DNA from: Acidobacteriota bacterium
GTDB taxonomy: Bacteria; Acidobacteriota; Holophagae; Acanthopleuribacterales; Acanthopleuribacteraceae
Direction of reading: 5' to 3'
Assembly (NCBI GenBank): GCA_002747255.1
Contig: PDUC01000027.1
Coordinates: 97,839 to 161,838 of the forward strand
DNA: 64,000 nucleotides
A program made the position numbers and the translations under genes. Shown here piece by piece: positions 34,765 to 43,414 of this stretch. How positions within the stretch are numbered: position 1 is the stretch's first letter; every line of letters starts with the position of its first letter. Under the pieces are notes generated by a model that searched no databases, was not told the DNA's origin, and saw nothing but the letters and a program-made list of their open reading frames with translations.

Positions 34765-36815
34765 AGAGGATCTGGATATTACTGCTAATTGCCCCTTTAT
34801 TTTCAGCAAAAGTTGACCGTACAAAAGCACCTGAAGCCGGACCGGCACCCGAAGTCAAAATCGGTGAAGTGCAATCCTTTGAACTTGAAAACGGCCTGAA
34901 AGTTTTTGTCGTTGAAAACCACAAACTGCCTACTCTATCCGTCTCCCTCAGAGTGGATGTCAAACCCATCCTGGAAAAAGAGCGTGCCGGTTATGTTGAA
35001 ATAGCAGGTGAGCTGCTCATGCACGGCACAAAGAACCGCACTAAAGCTCAACTCGACGAGGAAATTGACTATTTGGGCGCACGAGTTGCAACCGGTTCAG
35101 ACGGATTGTATGCTCAGTCACTTTCCAAGCATCGCGAGGCCTTGTTCAATATCATTTCAGACATTGTTTTAAATCCCTCATTCCCTCAAGAGGAGCTGGA
35201 AAAAGTCAAGAGTCTCCAGTCCGCGTCGCTGCAATCGGCAAAAGACGATCCGGCACAAATTCTCAGTCGCGTCCTGCGCAAAACCGTTTACGGTGAAAAA
35301 CACCCTTACGGTGAACTGAAGACAGAAGAGACCCTTGCCACCATTACGGTTGAGGACTGTATCGAATACTATCAAACCTATTTCCGACCCAACATCAGCT
35401 ATCTTTCCATCGTTGGAGATATAACTCTTCAACAGGCTAAAGAACTCACCGAAAAGTACCTGGGTTCCTGGCAAAAAAAAGATGTACCTCAACAAACCTA
35501 TACCCAGCCGGAAAAGCCCGCTAAAACCAAAGTCATCCTCGTCAACAAGGAGGGTGCCGTACAAACGAACCTGGCCTTGATCAATCTGACCGATTACCGC
35601 ATGTCAGATGACACTTATCTGCAGGGCAAAGTCATGAATGTCACCCTGGGTGGCGGTGCCGGACGTCGGCTCTATAATAACCTGAGAGAAGATAAGGGCT
35701 TTACTTACGGTGCTTACAGCCGTCTGAACGCAGATCAACTGATTGGGTCATTCCAAGCTAAAGCCAATGTGAGAAACGATGTAACAACCGGTTCCGTCAA
35801 AGCTTTTCTCGAGGAATTTGGCAAAATCAGAAAAGACGTACCAACGGAAGAGGAAGTCAACAGTGTCAAAGCCACATTGGCCGGCTCTTTTGCCCGATCA
35901 CTGGAAGAGCCCCGCACCCTTTCAAGATTTGCCATCAATACCGCTATATACGGTTTGAAGCCCACTTTCTATCACGACTATCTCAAGAACCTCAGCCTGG
36001 TGACACCTGAACAAATACAGAAAGCGGCACAGGAACACATTCACATCGACAACGGATACATTATCGCCGTTGGCAACGCCGCTGAACTGAGTGCGTCACT
36101 GAAGGAATTTGGCGAAATTACCGTGGTCGACATCAACGGCAATGAAGTCAAGCTGGATATTAAAGTCCCTGAAGGCATGACAGCCAAGGGCGTACTGGAA
36201 GGTTATCTCAATTTTCTAGGCGGCCGTGAAAAGCTCGACAAAATCACCTCTTGTGTTCAAAAGGGTGCCTTTCTGGTTCCCGGCCAAAGCCTGGACTACA
36301 TGGAGGCTAAAGTCCTTCCAGACAAGAGTTTCATGAGTCTTGCCATGAATGGTCAAGTTATGACAAAGCAGGTATTAAATGGGGACAAAGGTTACATGAT
36401 TCAAATGGGCAACCGGAAAGATCTCTCAAAAGAAGAGATCGAGGCAATGAAAAATAAAGCGCCCATTTTCCCCGAAGTCTTCTGGTTGGACAAGAACTAC
36501 AAGATGGAGCTTTCAGGAGCAGAGGAAATTGACGGTCAACCTGCCTATAAGGTGGTCATTACTGATCCTCAAGAGCAAACACAAACGTGTTTCTATGAGA
36601 TGAAGACCTTCAAGAAGTTGAGAACCACCCTGGAACGACCATCCCAAATGGGTCCCTTGAAAATTGTCATCGATATCCGAAAGTACCGCGAAATTGACCA
36701 AGTCATGATTCCCTCTGAAATGCTCATGCAACAGGGTCCACAATTCTTTCAGATTAAACTCAATGAAATTAAGCTCAATTCTGAATTGGACATGAATCTG
36801 TTTAAAGTGGATTAA
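34761..36815 (+). CDS. M16 peptidase, inactive subunit with LolA/B-like C-terminal domain
   Basis: A 684-residue exported protein. The N-terminal 430 residues are an M16 fold in which the zinc motif is lost (IAGELLMHGT instead of HxxEH), the usual non-catalytic partner that closes the chamber, with GGGAGRRLYNNLREDKGFTYG matching the R-Y substrate-binding patch. From about residue 465 an extra domain of about 215 residues follows, rich in beta strands (LDYMEAKVLPDKSF, YKMELSGAEEIDGQPAYKVV). It resembles the LolA/LolB outer-membrane lipoprotein fold. The gene overlaps the catalytic subunit by four bases and ends at a strong terminator. Confidence 0.88.
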   Translation: MKRIWILLLIAPLFSAKVDRTKAPEAGPAPEVKIGEVQSFELENGLKVFVVENHKLPTLSVSLRVDVKPILEKERAGYVEIAGELLMHGTKNRTKAQLDEEIDYLGARVATGSDGLYAQSLSKHREALFNIISDIVLNPSFPQEELEKVKSLQSASLQSAKDDPAQILSRVLRKTVYGEKHPYGELKTEETLATITVEDCIEYYQTYFRPNISYLSIVGDITLQQAKELTEKYLGSWQKKDVPQQTYTQPEKPAKTKVILVNKEGAVQTNLALINLTDYRMSDDTYLQGKVMNVTLGGGAGRRLYNNLREDKGFTYGAYSRLNADQLIGSFQAKANVRNDVTTGSVKAFLEEFGKIRKDVPTEEEVNSVKATLAGSFARSLEEPRTLSRFAINTAIYGLKPTFYHDYLKNLSLVTPEQIQKAAQEHIHIDNGYIIAVGNAAELSASLKEFGEITVVDINGNEVKLDIKVPEGMTAKGVLEGYLNFLGGREKLDKITSCVQKGAFLVPGQSLDYMEAKVLPDKSFMSLAMNGQVMTKQVLNGDKGYMIQMGNRKDLSKEEIEAMKNKAPIFPEVFWLDKNYKMELSGAEEIDGQPAYKVVITDPQEQTQTCFYEMKTFKKLRTTLERPSQMGPLKIVIDIRKYREIDQVMIPSEMLMQQGPQFFQIKLNEIKLNSELDMNLFKVD

Positions 36816-37136
36816 TTCACTTGCTGACTTGAGGTTCCAACAGAACCCGCTTTATTTCAACAATAAAAAACCACGCCTTGACCGGGCGTGGTTTTTTATT
36901 ATCTGATCCCGTATGGAAGCGGCAACAACTCCCTTTTTCTGCTGGTTTTCGACCCCGCAACATGATTTACTTTCAAGCCACTTTTTCACCGAAGTCATAC
37001 AGCCGCATTTTGAAGATTCTTGTCGGATTGAGCTAAAAAAAACCAGCAGTTCCCGATTGACAAGTCCGGTACTATTGGATAAATTGGCTCGTATGCAATT
37101 GAACGACGTATCTTGACTTAAAATGGGAGATTAACC
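36816..37136. other. Intergenic region with terminator
   Basis: This is 321 bases between the M16 pair and the CoA transferase/hydrolase gene. The first part holds the terminator at 36865-36897. The rest is the upstream region of the next gene. A 67-codon frame at 36913-37116 has no supporting evidence. Confidence 0.4.
36865..36897 (+). terminator. Rho-independent terminator
   Basis: A 13-base stem (A-run then CCACGCC at 36871-36877; GGCGTGG at 36885-36891 then a T-run) with a 7-base loop. It ends the M16 operon. Confidence 0.9.
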
Positions 37137-38507
37137 ATGCAATACATTCAAAAAATTGAAGAAGCCGTTAATTCCAGTGTTCTGAAACCTGGAACCAAGC
37201 TCTACATCCAGGGTAATGCCGCTACCCCGCAGAAACTCATTCAACAACTCATAGACGACAACAGCATTTCCGATATTGAAGTGCTCAGTGTTCTTCTTTT
37301 AGGCGAAATAAGCGGTCTTTTTTCTGAGTCGACATGTAAGCGCATAACTCATCGTGTCATTTTTAGCGGTCCCCATTCACGTGCAGCGTTGAACAGCGGT
37401 CTTGCAAAATATCAGCTCATGCATCTGTCTGATATTCCAAGGCAAGTGAAAAAGCACCTTAACCCCAATGCCGTTTTCCTCTCGGTCTCAGGACCGGATA
37501 ACGGAGGTAACTTCAGCCTCGGGACCACCGTTGAAGGCGTTTATGCCGCCATTCAAGCAGCTAAGCGACAAGGCGGCGTCATTATTGCCGAACGCAATAT
37601 TCGCATGCCGTTTGTACTTGGCACTACGATCCCCGGTGATATGATTGATTACTTAATCGACGTCGACTATCCCATGCCCGCCAGTCCCGTGCAAAAACCC
37701 GATGAAAGGGCAAAAAAAATAGGTCAAATCATCGCTGAACGCTACATTGTCGATGGAGCCACCCTGCAATACGGTATTGGTGAAGTTCCCGAAGCCGTTA
37801 CAGAGGCGATCCTGACCAAAGGCACCAAAGATCTGGGCATCTTTACGGAGCTATTCGCCTGCGCCATGAGAAGCCTTGTTGAGAAAGGAGTTGTCACAAA
37901 CAAATACATGAAAAACAACTTCTCCATCGGCTCCATTTTCCTGGCCGGTGACCAGGAGGGATACGATTGGCTCGATTTCAATTCTTCCGTTCAGTCGAGA
38001 CCTTGCGATTACACCAACAACATCATCAATTTGGCTATGATCCCCAAAATGACGTCCATCAACAGTGCGATAGGCGTGGACCTGCACGGCAATGTATGGG
38101 CCGACTCCCTTTTTGCCCGCAAGGTTTACAGCGGTGTTGGCGGTCAGGCAGATTTTATCAGGGGAGCCTATCTCTCTGAAGGCGGTACGCCGATTATTGC
38201 CATGAAGTCTTCCACTAAAAACGGCCAATCCAAAATTATGGATAAATGTCCTGAGGGCATTACAACCACTGCCATTGCAGCCGACCCGGTGGTTATTGTC
38301 ACGGAACACGGCGCGTTTGACCCACGCGGATTGAGTATAGGAGAGCATGCCGTTGGTATTGCTCATTTAGCGGAACCCGACGCGAGAGAGGATCTTTTGA
38401 GGCACATCTACGACAGTGTAAAATTCCACAGACCCAAGGAAGCTCTGAAAGATGGCTCTGTAAAGGGATTTCAATCTTACGAGCAGATAATGGGGAAAAA
38501 CGGATAG
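37137..38507 (+). CDS. Acetyl-CoA hydrolase/transferase family protein
   Basis: A 456-residue family-I-type CoA transferase (Cat1/4-hydroxybutyrate CoA-transferase group). Marks are ATPQKLIQQL, FSGPHSRAALNSG, VSGPDNGGNFSLGTT, the catalytic-glutamate segment LGIFTELF, and SGVGGQADFIRGAYLSEGG. These enzymes move CoA between acetate, succinate, butyrate or 4-hydroxybutyrate, or hydrolyse acetyl-CoA. Exact substrate cannot be read. The start follows GGGAGA. It stands alone. Together with acyl-CoA dehydrogenase, crotonase and acyl-CoA synthetase elsewhere it suggests short-chain acid metabolism. Confidence 0.9.
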   Translation: MQYIQKIEEAVNSSVLKPGTKLYIQGNAATPQKLIQQLIDDNSISDIEVLSVLLLGEISGLFSESTCKRITHRVIFSGPHSRAALNSGLAKYQLMHLSDIPRQVKKHLNPNAVFLSVSGPDNGGNFSLGTTVEGVYAAIQAAKRQGGVIIAERNIRMPFVLGTTIPGDMIDYLIDVDYPMPASPVQKPDERAKKIGQIIAERYIVDGATLQYGIGEVPEAVTEAILTKGTKDLGIFTELFACAMRSLVEKGVVTNKYMKNNFSIGSIFLAGDQEGYDWLDFNSSVQSRPCDYTNNIINLAMIPKMTSINSAIGVDLHGNVWADSLFARKVYSGVGGQADFIRGAYLSEGGTPIIAMKSSTKNGQSKIMDKCPEGITTTAIAADPVVIVTEHGAFDPRGLSIGEHAVGIAHLAEPDAREDLLRHIYDSVKFHRPKEALKDGSVKGFQSYEQIMGKNG

Positions 38508-38697
38508 TTATTCAACTCAGGGGAGAGCAGAGGGTTTGCGCTCCTCTGAATACGACATGAGATTGATTTCCGGCTCATCAGACGAAGAGCGGAATAAGTC
38601 ACTCCATTTTAGAACCGAAGGATGCCGTTACCAAGGCAATCCGCCGAAAATCCTGTACAACTGCATTTTATAGTTAAACTGGCGACAAGCCGGGTAG

Positions 38698-39516
38698 TCA
38701 GTGTGACTCCCGTTCTCTCAGAGCCAGAACTGACGAAAGTTTCCAGGGTTTGGCATCGACAACAATGCCCTTCAAGAGAAGTGACTCCGAGCCATAAACC
38801 ACAGGGTTGCCTTCCAGGTCCGTCACCTGAGCACCGGCTTCTTCAGCTATCAGGTGACCGGCGGCCGCGTCCCATTCGCGAAAGGGCGACCATCTAAAAT
38901 AAAGATGCGCTTTTCCCTCGGCCAAATGACAAAATTTCAATGCGCTTCCCTTGGGAACCCAAGTAATGGGACAGCTCTCCAGCTCCATTCCTTCGACAAC
39001 GGGCTTGGATCGGCTTTGAAGAATTCGAACGGGCTGCTTGCCGGAGTGTTTCCGCACCTCAATGGAGATTGTCGGGCCTTCGTATTCGGCTTTAAAAGCC
39101 CCTTTAGACTGAATGGCATAGTACTGAACTTCCCGAAAGGGATCATCAATTAAACTGAAAACCACTTTCCCCGCTTCAATCAGAGCCATACAAACACAGG
39201 ACTCTTCAAGACCTTGAATGAACTCTTTGGTACCGTCAAGAGGATCAATCAGCCAATACAGGGGATATCGACTGCGCGTTTTGTATGGAGGCAGCGAGGA
39301 TTCCTCGGAGATAATTGGGATATTGGGAAACATGGCTTTTAGCTGCTTTCGTATGATGGCATCTGATTCGCGATCTGCCAATGTCACCGGACTTTGGTCC
39401 TCTTTCGTGAACACCTGATTGGTGGAGGAATTGGCATACTTCTTCAAAACAGCACCCGCTGAGCGTCCTATTGCCATAACACAATTGATAAAGGCAAGAT
39501 CTATCTCCGTATTCAT
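38698..39516 (-). CDS. cysQ: 3'(2'),5'-bisphosphate nucleotidase CysQ
   Basis: A 272-residue member of the inositol-monophosphatase family. Metal-site motifs are SEES, WLIDPLDGTKEFI (signature 1) and EWDAAAGHLIAEEAGA (signature 2). The IDPLDGTKEFI variant is typical of CysQ, which removes 3'-phosphoadenosine 5'-phosphate from sulfate assimilation and acyl-carrier turnover. Relatives acting on inositol or fructose phosphates cannot be fully excluded. It follows ftsK by 32 bases on the minus strand and may be co-transcribed. Confidence 0.85.
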   Translation of the reverse strand: MNTEIDLAFINCVMAIGRSAGAVLKKYANSSTNQVFTKEDQSPVTLADRESDAIIRKQLKAMFPNIPIISEESSLPPYKTRSRYPLYWLIDPLDGTKEFIQGLEESCVCMALIEAGKVVFSLIDDPFREVQYYAIQSKGAFKAEYEGPTISIEVRKHSGKQPVRILQSRSKPVVEGMELESCPITWVPKGSALKFCHLAEGKAHLYFRWSPFREWDAAAGHLIAEEAGAQVTDLEGNPVVYGSESLLLKGIVVDAKPWKLSSVLALRERESH

Positions 39517-39548
39517 GGCGACATCCTCTATGTTGATTTGTTCTGAGC

Positions 39549-41903
39549 TTAACGAAGCTGGTTGTCGATGGGATCAAAATAATCAGGAGAAACCAGAATA
39601 TCGCGCGCTTTGGACCCGCGATGCGGCCCTACAATGCCATCTTGCTCCATCATATCGATTAATTTAGCCGCCCGCGCATATCCCACGCTGAGTTTCCTCT
39701 GCAAATAAGAAACACTGGCCTGACCGCTGCTAACAACCAGTCTGGCGGCCTGATCGTACATGGCATCCGTCTTTTGGGCCGCGGCGCCACCCGACGTTTT
39801 ACTATCCATTTCTTCGCTATCTTGAACGACCGCTGTATTGTAGTCGGGTTTGGCCTGCTTCTTCAGGAAACTGGTGAGTGTTTTAATTTCCCGCGGTGAC
39901 AGCCAGGGCGCGTGGACGCGAATCAAACGGGCACTGCCGGGAGGCAGAAACAACGCGTCACCTTTGCCCAGGAGCTGGTCAGCTCCATTGCTGTCAAGAA
40001 TAATTCTGGAATCGTTGCGCTGTGCCACCCGGTAGGACATCCTGCAGGGCAGATTGGACTTAATTAAACCGGTCAGGATATCCGTGGAGGGTCGTTGAGT
40101 TGCCAGAATGAGATGAATACCAACAGCTCTGGATTTCTGGGCAAGTCTCGCGATGGATTCTTCCACTTCGCCGCGTGCGACCATCATAAGATCGGCCAGC
40201 TCATCGATGATAATCACGATTCGCGGCATGATATCCAGCTGATCACCTTCTTCGGGAGATAAATGTCCTTTAATGAATTCGGAGTTAAACTGATCGATTC
40301 CACGGCACATATAACGAGCGAGTTTTTTATATCGCACTTCCATTTCCAGTACAGCCCATTTAAGGGCTGAAGCGGCTTCAAGACAATCGTTGACAACCGG
40401 TGTTATCAGGTGCGGAATATCGTTATAAGCTACCATTTCAACCATTTTGGGGTCAATCATGATGAACTTGACTTCATCTGGTGTGGCTTTCATGAGAATA
40501 CTGCACACCATGGCGTTCAAACCGACCGACTTACCTGACCCCGTTTGCCCTGCAATAAGGAGATGGGGCATCTTGGCAAGATCTGAACAGTAGGGTTCCC
40601 CTTCTATGGTTTTTCCCAAAGTCAACATGAGTTTGCTGGGAGAATCCCTAAAATGGTCATTGGAAATCATCTCTCTGAAAAAAATGGTCTCTTTTTTGTT
40701 GTTGGGCACTTCAAAGCCTATAGAGTAACGTCCCGCAATGCGGTCGATTCTCATTGATTCCGCTCCGAGCGCCAGGCATAAATCATCTTGTAATCCAACT
40801 ATTTTGGAGTATTTGATACCCGGGTCGGGTTTAAATTCATACGTAGTCACAATGGGACCCGGAATGATGTTTTTCATGGTGCCTGTAACGTCAAATTCTC
40901 CCAGTTTCCCTTCCAGAGACAGCGCTTTTTCATGTAATTCATCCCGGTCAATTTCATTGCCTTCATGGGGTGGTTCGAAAAAGTCGATATTGGGGTACTT
41001 CCATTTCACCTGTTCTATTTCAAAGGGGATCTCTTCCTGAAGCGCTTCCTCCGGTTTCACAAAAAGAGCTTCTCCTTCGAGAATAGCAACCTCGTGGTCG
41101 GGGATCCCGGGTTCTGTCGGCGCTTCCTGCAACTCGACACTGGGCGCTTGAACCTGCTTCTTTTCTAAGGCTTTCTTTTTGGTCTTCTTTTTCACCGTCT
41201 GGGTCAACCCCTCTTCTTCATTGAGGTCAACAGAGTGTTTTCTCCTTTCCTCTCTCAGTATCCTGAGATGTTCACGTTTCTCTCGATTTGCCTGTAACCG
41301 TTGCGATATTTTGTTAAACAGAGTTTGGAACTGCACGAGAACCGAAGTAGAAAGACTGACAAAAAAACCGATCACCTGCATAATCCTCAGTTGGGTTGTA
41401 ATGAGGATGGATAAGCCTAAAATCAAGAGTAAAGCGAGGTAACTGCCAATAGTATTGAGTTTACTGCAGAGCGTATCCCAGAGAAACTGTCCGATAAGGC
41501 CACCCCAGTGGAAGGGATACCCCTTATAGGATGTATCACCGAGACTTCCGGCAAAAGCCATCAGACACAGGAGCATGGTCAAAACACCAAAGAACCCAAA
41601 AACCCAATTGGGGTTGACTCGCCTTCTTACCGTTTGTATGCCGATAAAAAGAACGGCAAAAGGCAGAAAAAGACTGGCTACCCCTGTAAAGTGAACGAAA
41701 AAAGCCGAGACATTCGCTCCTATTTTGCCCAGGAGGTTGAGTGCTTTTCCAGATGAACCATGATGAAAAAAAGAGGGGTCAGCGGGGTGATAGGAAATGA
41801 AGGCCAACAGGGTCATCACGCCTGTGATAACCAAAACCCAACCTATGCTGTCGTTTAATACAGAGTCCGTTGATAGCTCCTTGGTACCTGCTCTTTTGTT
41901 CAT
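39549..41903 (-). CDS. ftsK: DNA translocase FtsK
   Basis: A 784-residue FtsK/SpoIIIE protein. The N-terminal four-helix membrane domain (about residues 20-195) anchors it at the septum, and a short charged linker follows. The motor has Walker A IAGQTGSGKSVGLNAM, Walker B RIVIIIDELADLMM and LILATQRPSTDILTG. The C-terminal gamma domain (about 715-775) contains VSYLQRKLSVGYARAAKLIDMME for recognising polar chromosome sequences. It pumps DNA during division and activates terminus recombination. The start has AGGAAA upstream. Length is on the short side because the linker is short. Confidence 0.95.
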   Translation of the reverse strand: MNKRAGTKELSTDSVLNDSIGWVLVITGVMTLLAFISYHPADPSFFHHGSSGKALNLLGKIGANVSAFFVHFTGVASLFLPFAVLFIGIQTVRRRVNPNWVFGFFGVLTMLLCLMAFAGSLGDTSYKGYPFHWGGLIGQFLWDTLCSKLNTIGSYLALLLILGLSILITTQLRIMQVIGFFVSLSTSVLVQFQTLFNKISQRLQANREKREHLRILREERRKHSVDLNEEEGLTQTVKKKTKKKALEKKQVQAPSVELQEAPTEPGIPDHEVAILEGEALFVKPEEALQEEIPFEIEQVKWKYPNIDFFEPPHEGNEIDRDELHEKALSLEGKLGEFDVTGTMKNIIPGPIVTTYEFKPDPGIKYSKIVGLQDDLCLALGAESMRIDRIAGRYSIGFEVPNNKKETIFFREMISNDHFRDSPSKLMLTLGKTIEGEPYCSDLAKMPHLLIAGQTGSGKSVGLNAMVCSILMKATPDEVKFIMIDPKMVEMVAYNDIPHLITPVVNDCLEAASALKWAVLEMEVRYKKLARYMCRGIDQFNSEFIKGHLSPEEGDQLDIMPRIVIIIDELADLMMVARGEVEESIARLAQKSRAVGIHLILATQRPSTDILTGLIKSNLPCRMSYRVAQRNDSRIILDSNGADQLLGKGDALFLPPGSARLIRVHAPWLSPREIKTLTSFLKKQAKPDYNTAVVQDSEEMDSKTSGGAAAQKTDAMYDQAARLVVSSGQASVSYLQRKLSVGYARAAKLIDMMEQDGIVGPHRGSKARDILVSPDYFDPIDNQLR

Positions 41904-41961
41904 TCTTATCCATTTCCTGTAATCTGTTTGTCATAACGAATGACGGTAACATGTTTGATAA

Positions 41962-41987
41962 CGATGCCTCAATTTGCTGTGGCATCG
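41962..41987. promoter_or_regulatory. Inverted repeat upstream of ftsK
   Basis: CGATGCC at 41962-41968 is repeated in inverse as GGCATCG at 41981-41987, 12 bases apart, 59 bases before ftsK in the divergent region. It could be an operator or leader hairpin; the target protein is unknown. Confidence 0.35.
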
Positions 41988-42157
41988 CAACATACTACCA
42001 CATATAGCCCTATTTAGCATCCCACCAGCCAATCCCGCTTCAAGTTCTAATTTTCGCAATCAGAATCCATATTTTACTGCCCTTAAAAAGCATGTTCCTA
42101 TAGAATAGGGTGTTCCACCTATGAATTAGAGCATAGTGAAAAGAAGGGCGAGAAGAA

Positions 42158-43318
42158 TTGAATCAATATGATGTCATCATTGTAGGAGCAGGACCGGCTG
42201 GGTCCTGTGCCGCTTTTGAATTAGCTAAGTGCGGTATCAAAACACTTTTATTAGACAAAAAACAAATGGTTGGAAGTCCAAACCACTGTGGGGAGGGCAT
42301 ATCCAGTAACTGCATGCAAGAACTCAATCTTTCTATAGATATGCCCTGGATTGTCAATGAAGTGAGCGGAGGACGGCTTATTTTTTCAAACGACACATCT
42401 GTGACGTTCAAACAAAGAGGATTCTGCATTAACCGGCCTGAGTTCGATCGCCACCTTCTTAAAAGAGCTACTGATGCGAGCGCTGAAATCCGAACAGAAA
42501 TGAAGGTCACAGAAATAGAACGCGAGACCGATGGCTGGACAGTCAAAACAAAAACCGAGCGGTTTCGCAGTTCCTATTTGGTGGGAGCCGGGGGACCAAG
42601 ATGTCCGGTCGCGGTCTCGTTAGGTCAACGCCATCCTCTTCTTCCTGCCTATCAGTACAAATTTAAAATGAAAGCAAAGCAGCACCCCCATGTTCATTCC
42701 AATTGGTTGGATTTTTATCATTCAGAGGCATTCCCCGGAGGATACGCCTGGGTCTTTCCAAGAGGTGATGAGGTGGCCATTGGCGGCGGCTCCATTCATC
42801 ACCTCAAGCAAAAGCTCGACCCGTTTTGTCGGCAAATGGGCTTTGATCCAAAAGATGCCATCAAAAAAGAGGGCGGTCCCATACCTTTTTTAAAGAAACC
42901 TTGCAGAATCGTCTTCCCACGAGCGCTTCTGGTGGGTGATGCGGGAGGTTTCACGTACCCCCTCACGAAGGGCGGAGTGCACGGTGCTGTCTGGAGCGGT
43001 AAAATTGCGGGCCAACTCATTTCCAAAGCCATCCATCAATCGGACGACCGTCTTATTCGCGGTTTTAAACGCCTTGTTCGACAACATCCATCCAGAAAGA
43101 GGTCGCACCTTATGATGCCGCTGACCTTTTTTAATTTTAAAAACGAGGCGTTCCACTGCATAGGCAATATTATGGACGGATTGGAGTTTCACAACTTCCC
43201 GATTGTGCGTTTTTTCGCTGAAGTCTCTCGTGCCCCTTCTCTTTCAGCTCTGCGAGGCATCATGTACGCGGCCATTATTCAGCAGCACTATAAAAAAACC
43301 AAGCACTTTTCCTGGTAG
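42158..43318 (+). CDS. Geranylgeranyl reductase family flavoprotein
   Basis: A 386-residue FAD-dependent oxidoreductase. The N-terminal GxGxxG is VGAGPAGSCAAFELA, followed by the acidic end of the second strand. The later FAD motif is LLVGDAGGFTYPLTKGGVHGAV and the middle segment is GGYAWVFPRGDEVAIGGGS. Relatives saturate isoprenoid chains in lipids or quinones. I chose the TTG start at 42158, with AAGGGCG nine bases upstream; the next ATG would cut the FAD motif. It is divergent from ftsK. A UbiA-family prenyltransferase lies about 4 kb downstream on the other strand, so isoprenoid quinone chemistry is plausible. Confidence 0.87.
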   Translation: MNQYDVIIVGAGPAGSCAAFELAKCGIKTLLLDKKQMVGSPNHCGEGISSNCMQELNLSIDMPWIVNEVSGGRLIFSNDTSVTFKQRGFCINRPEFDRHLLKRATDASAEIRTEMKVTEIERETDGWTVKTKTERFRSSYLVGAGGPRCPVAVSLGQRHPLLPAYQYKFKMKAKQHPHVHSNWLDFYHSEAFPGGYAWVFPRGDEVAIGGGSIHHLKQKLDPFCRQMGFDPKDAIKKEGGPIPFLKKPCRIVFPRALLVGDAGGFTYPLTKGGVHGAVWSGKIAGQLISKAIHQSDDRLIRGFKRLVRQHPSRKRSHLMMPLTFFNFKNEAFHCIGNIMDGLEFHNFPIVRFFAEVSRAPSLSALRGIMYAAIIQQHYKKTKHFSW

Positions 43319-43414
43319 GGACTTTTCTCCCAAGTAAGCACATGACGCCAGGCTTACTGACTGTCCCGGGCTGTGGGGGCTCGACCATTCAGATCCGCAC
43401 ACGACGGGTTCACG

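Noticed and set aside
36913-37116. A 67-codon plus-strand frame before the CoA transferase gene
   Set aside because: There is no ribosome-binding site, the composition is poor and no family is recognised. The sequence is better explained as leader or promoter region.
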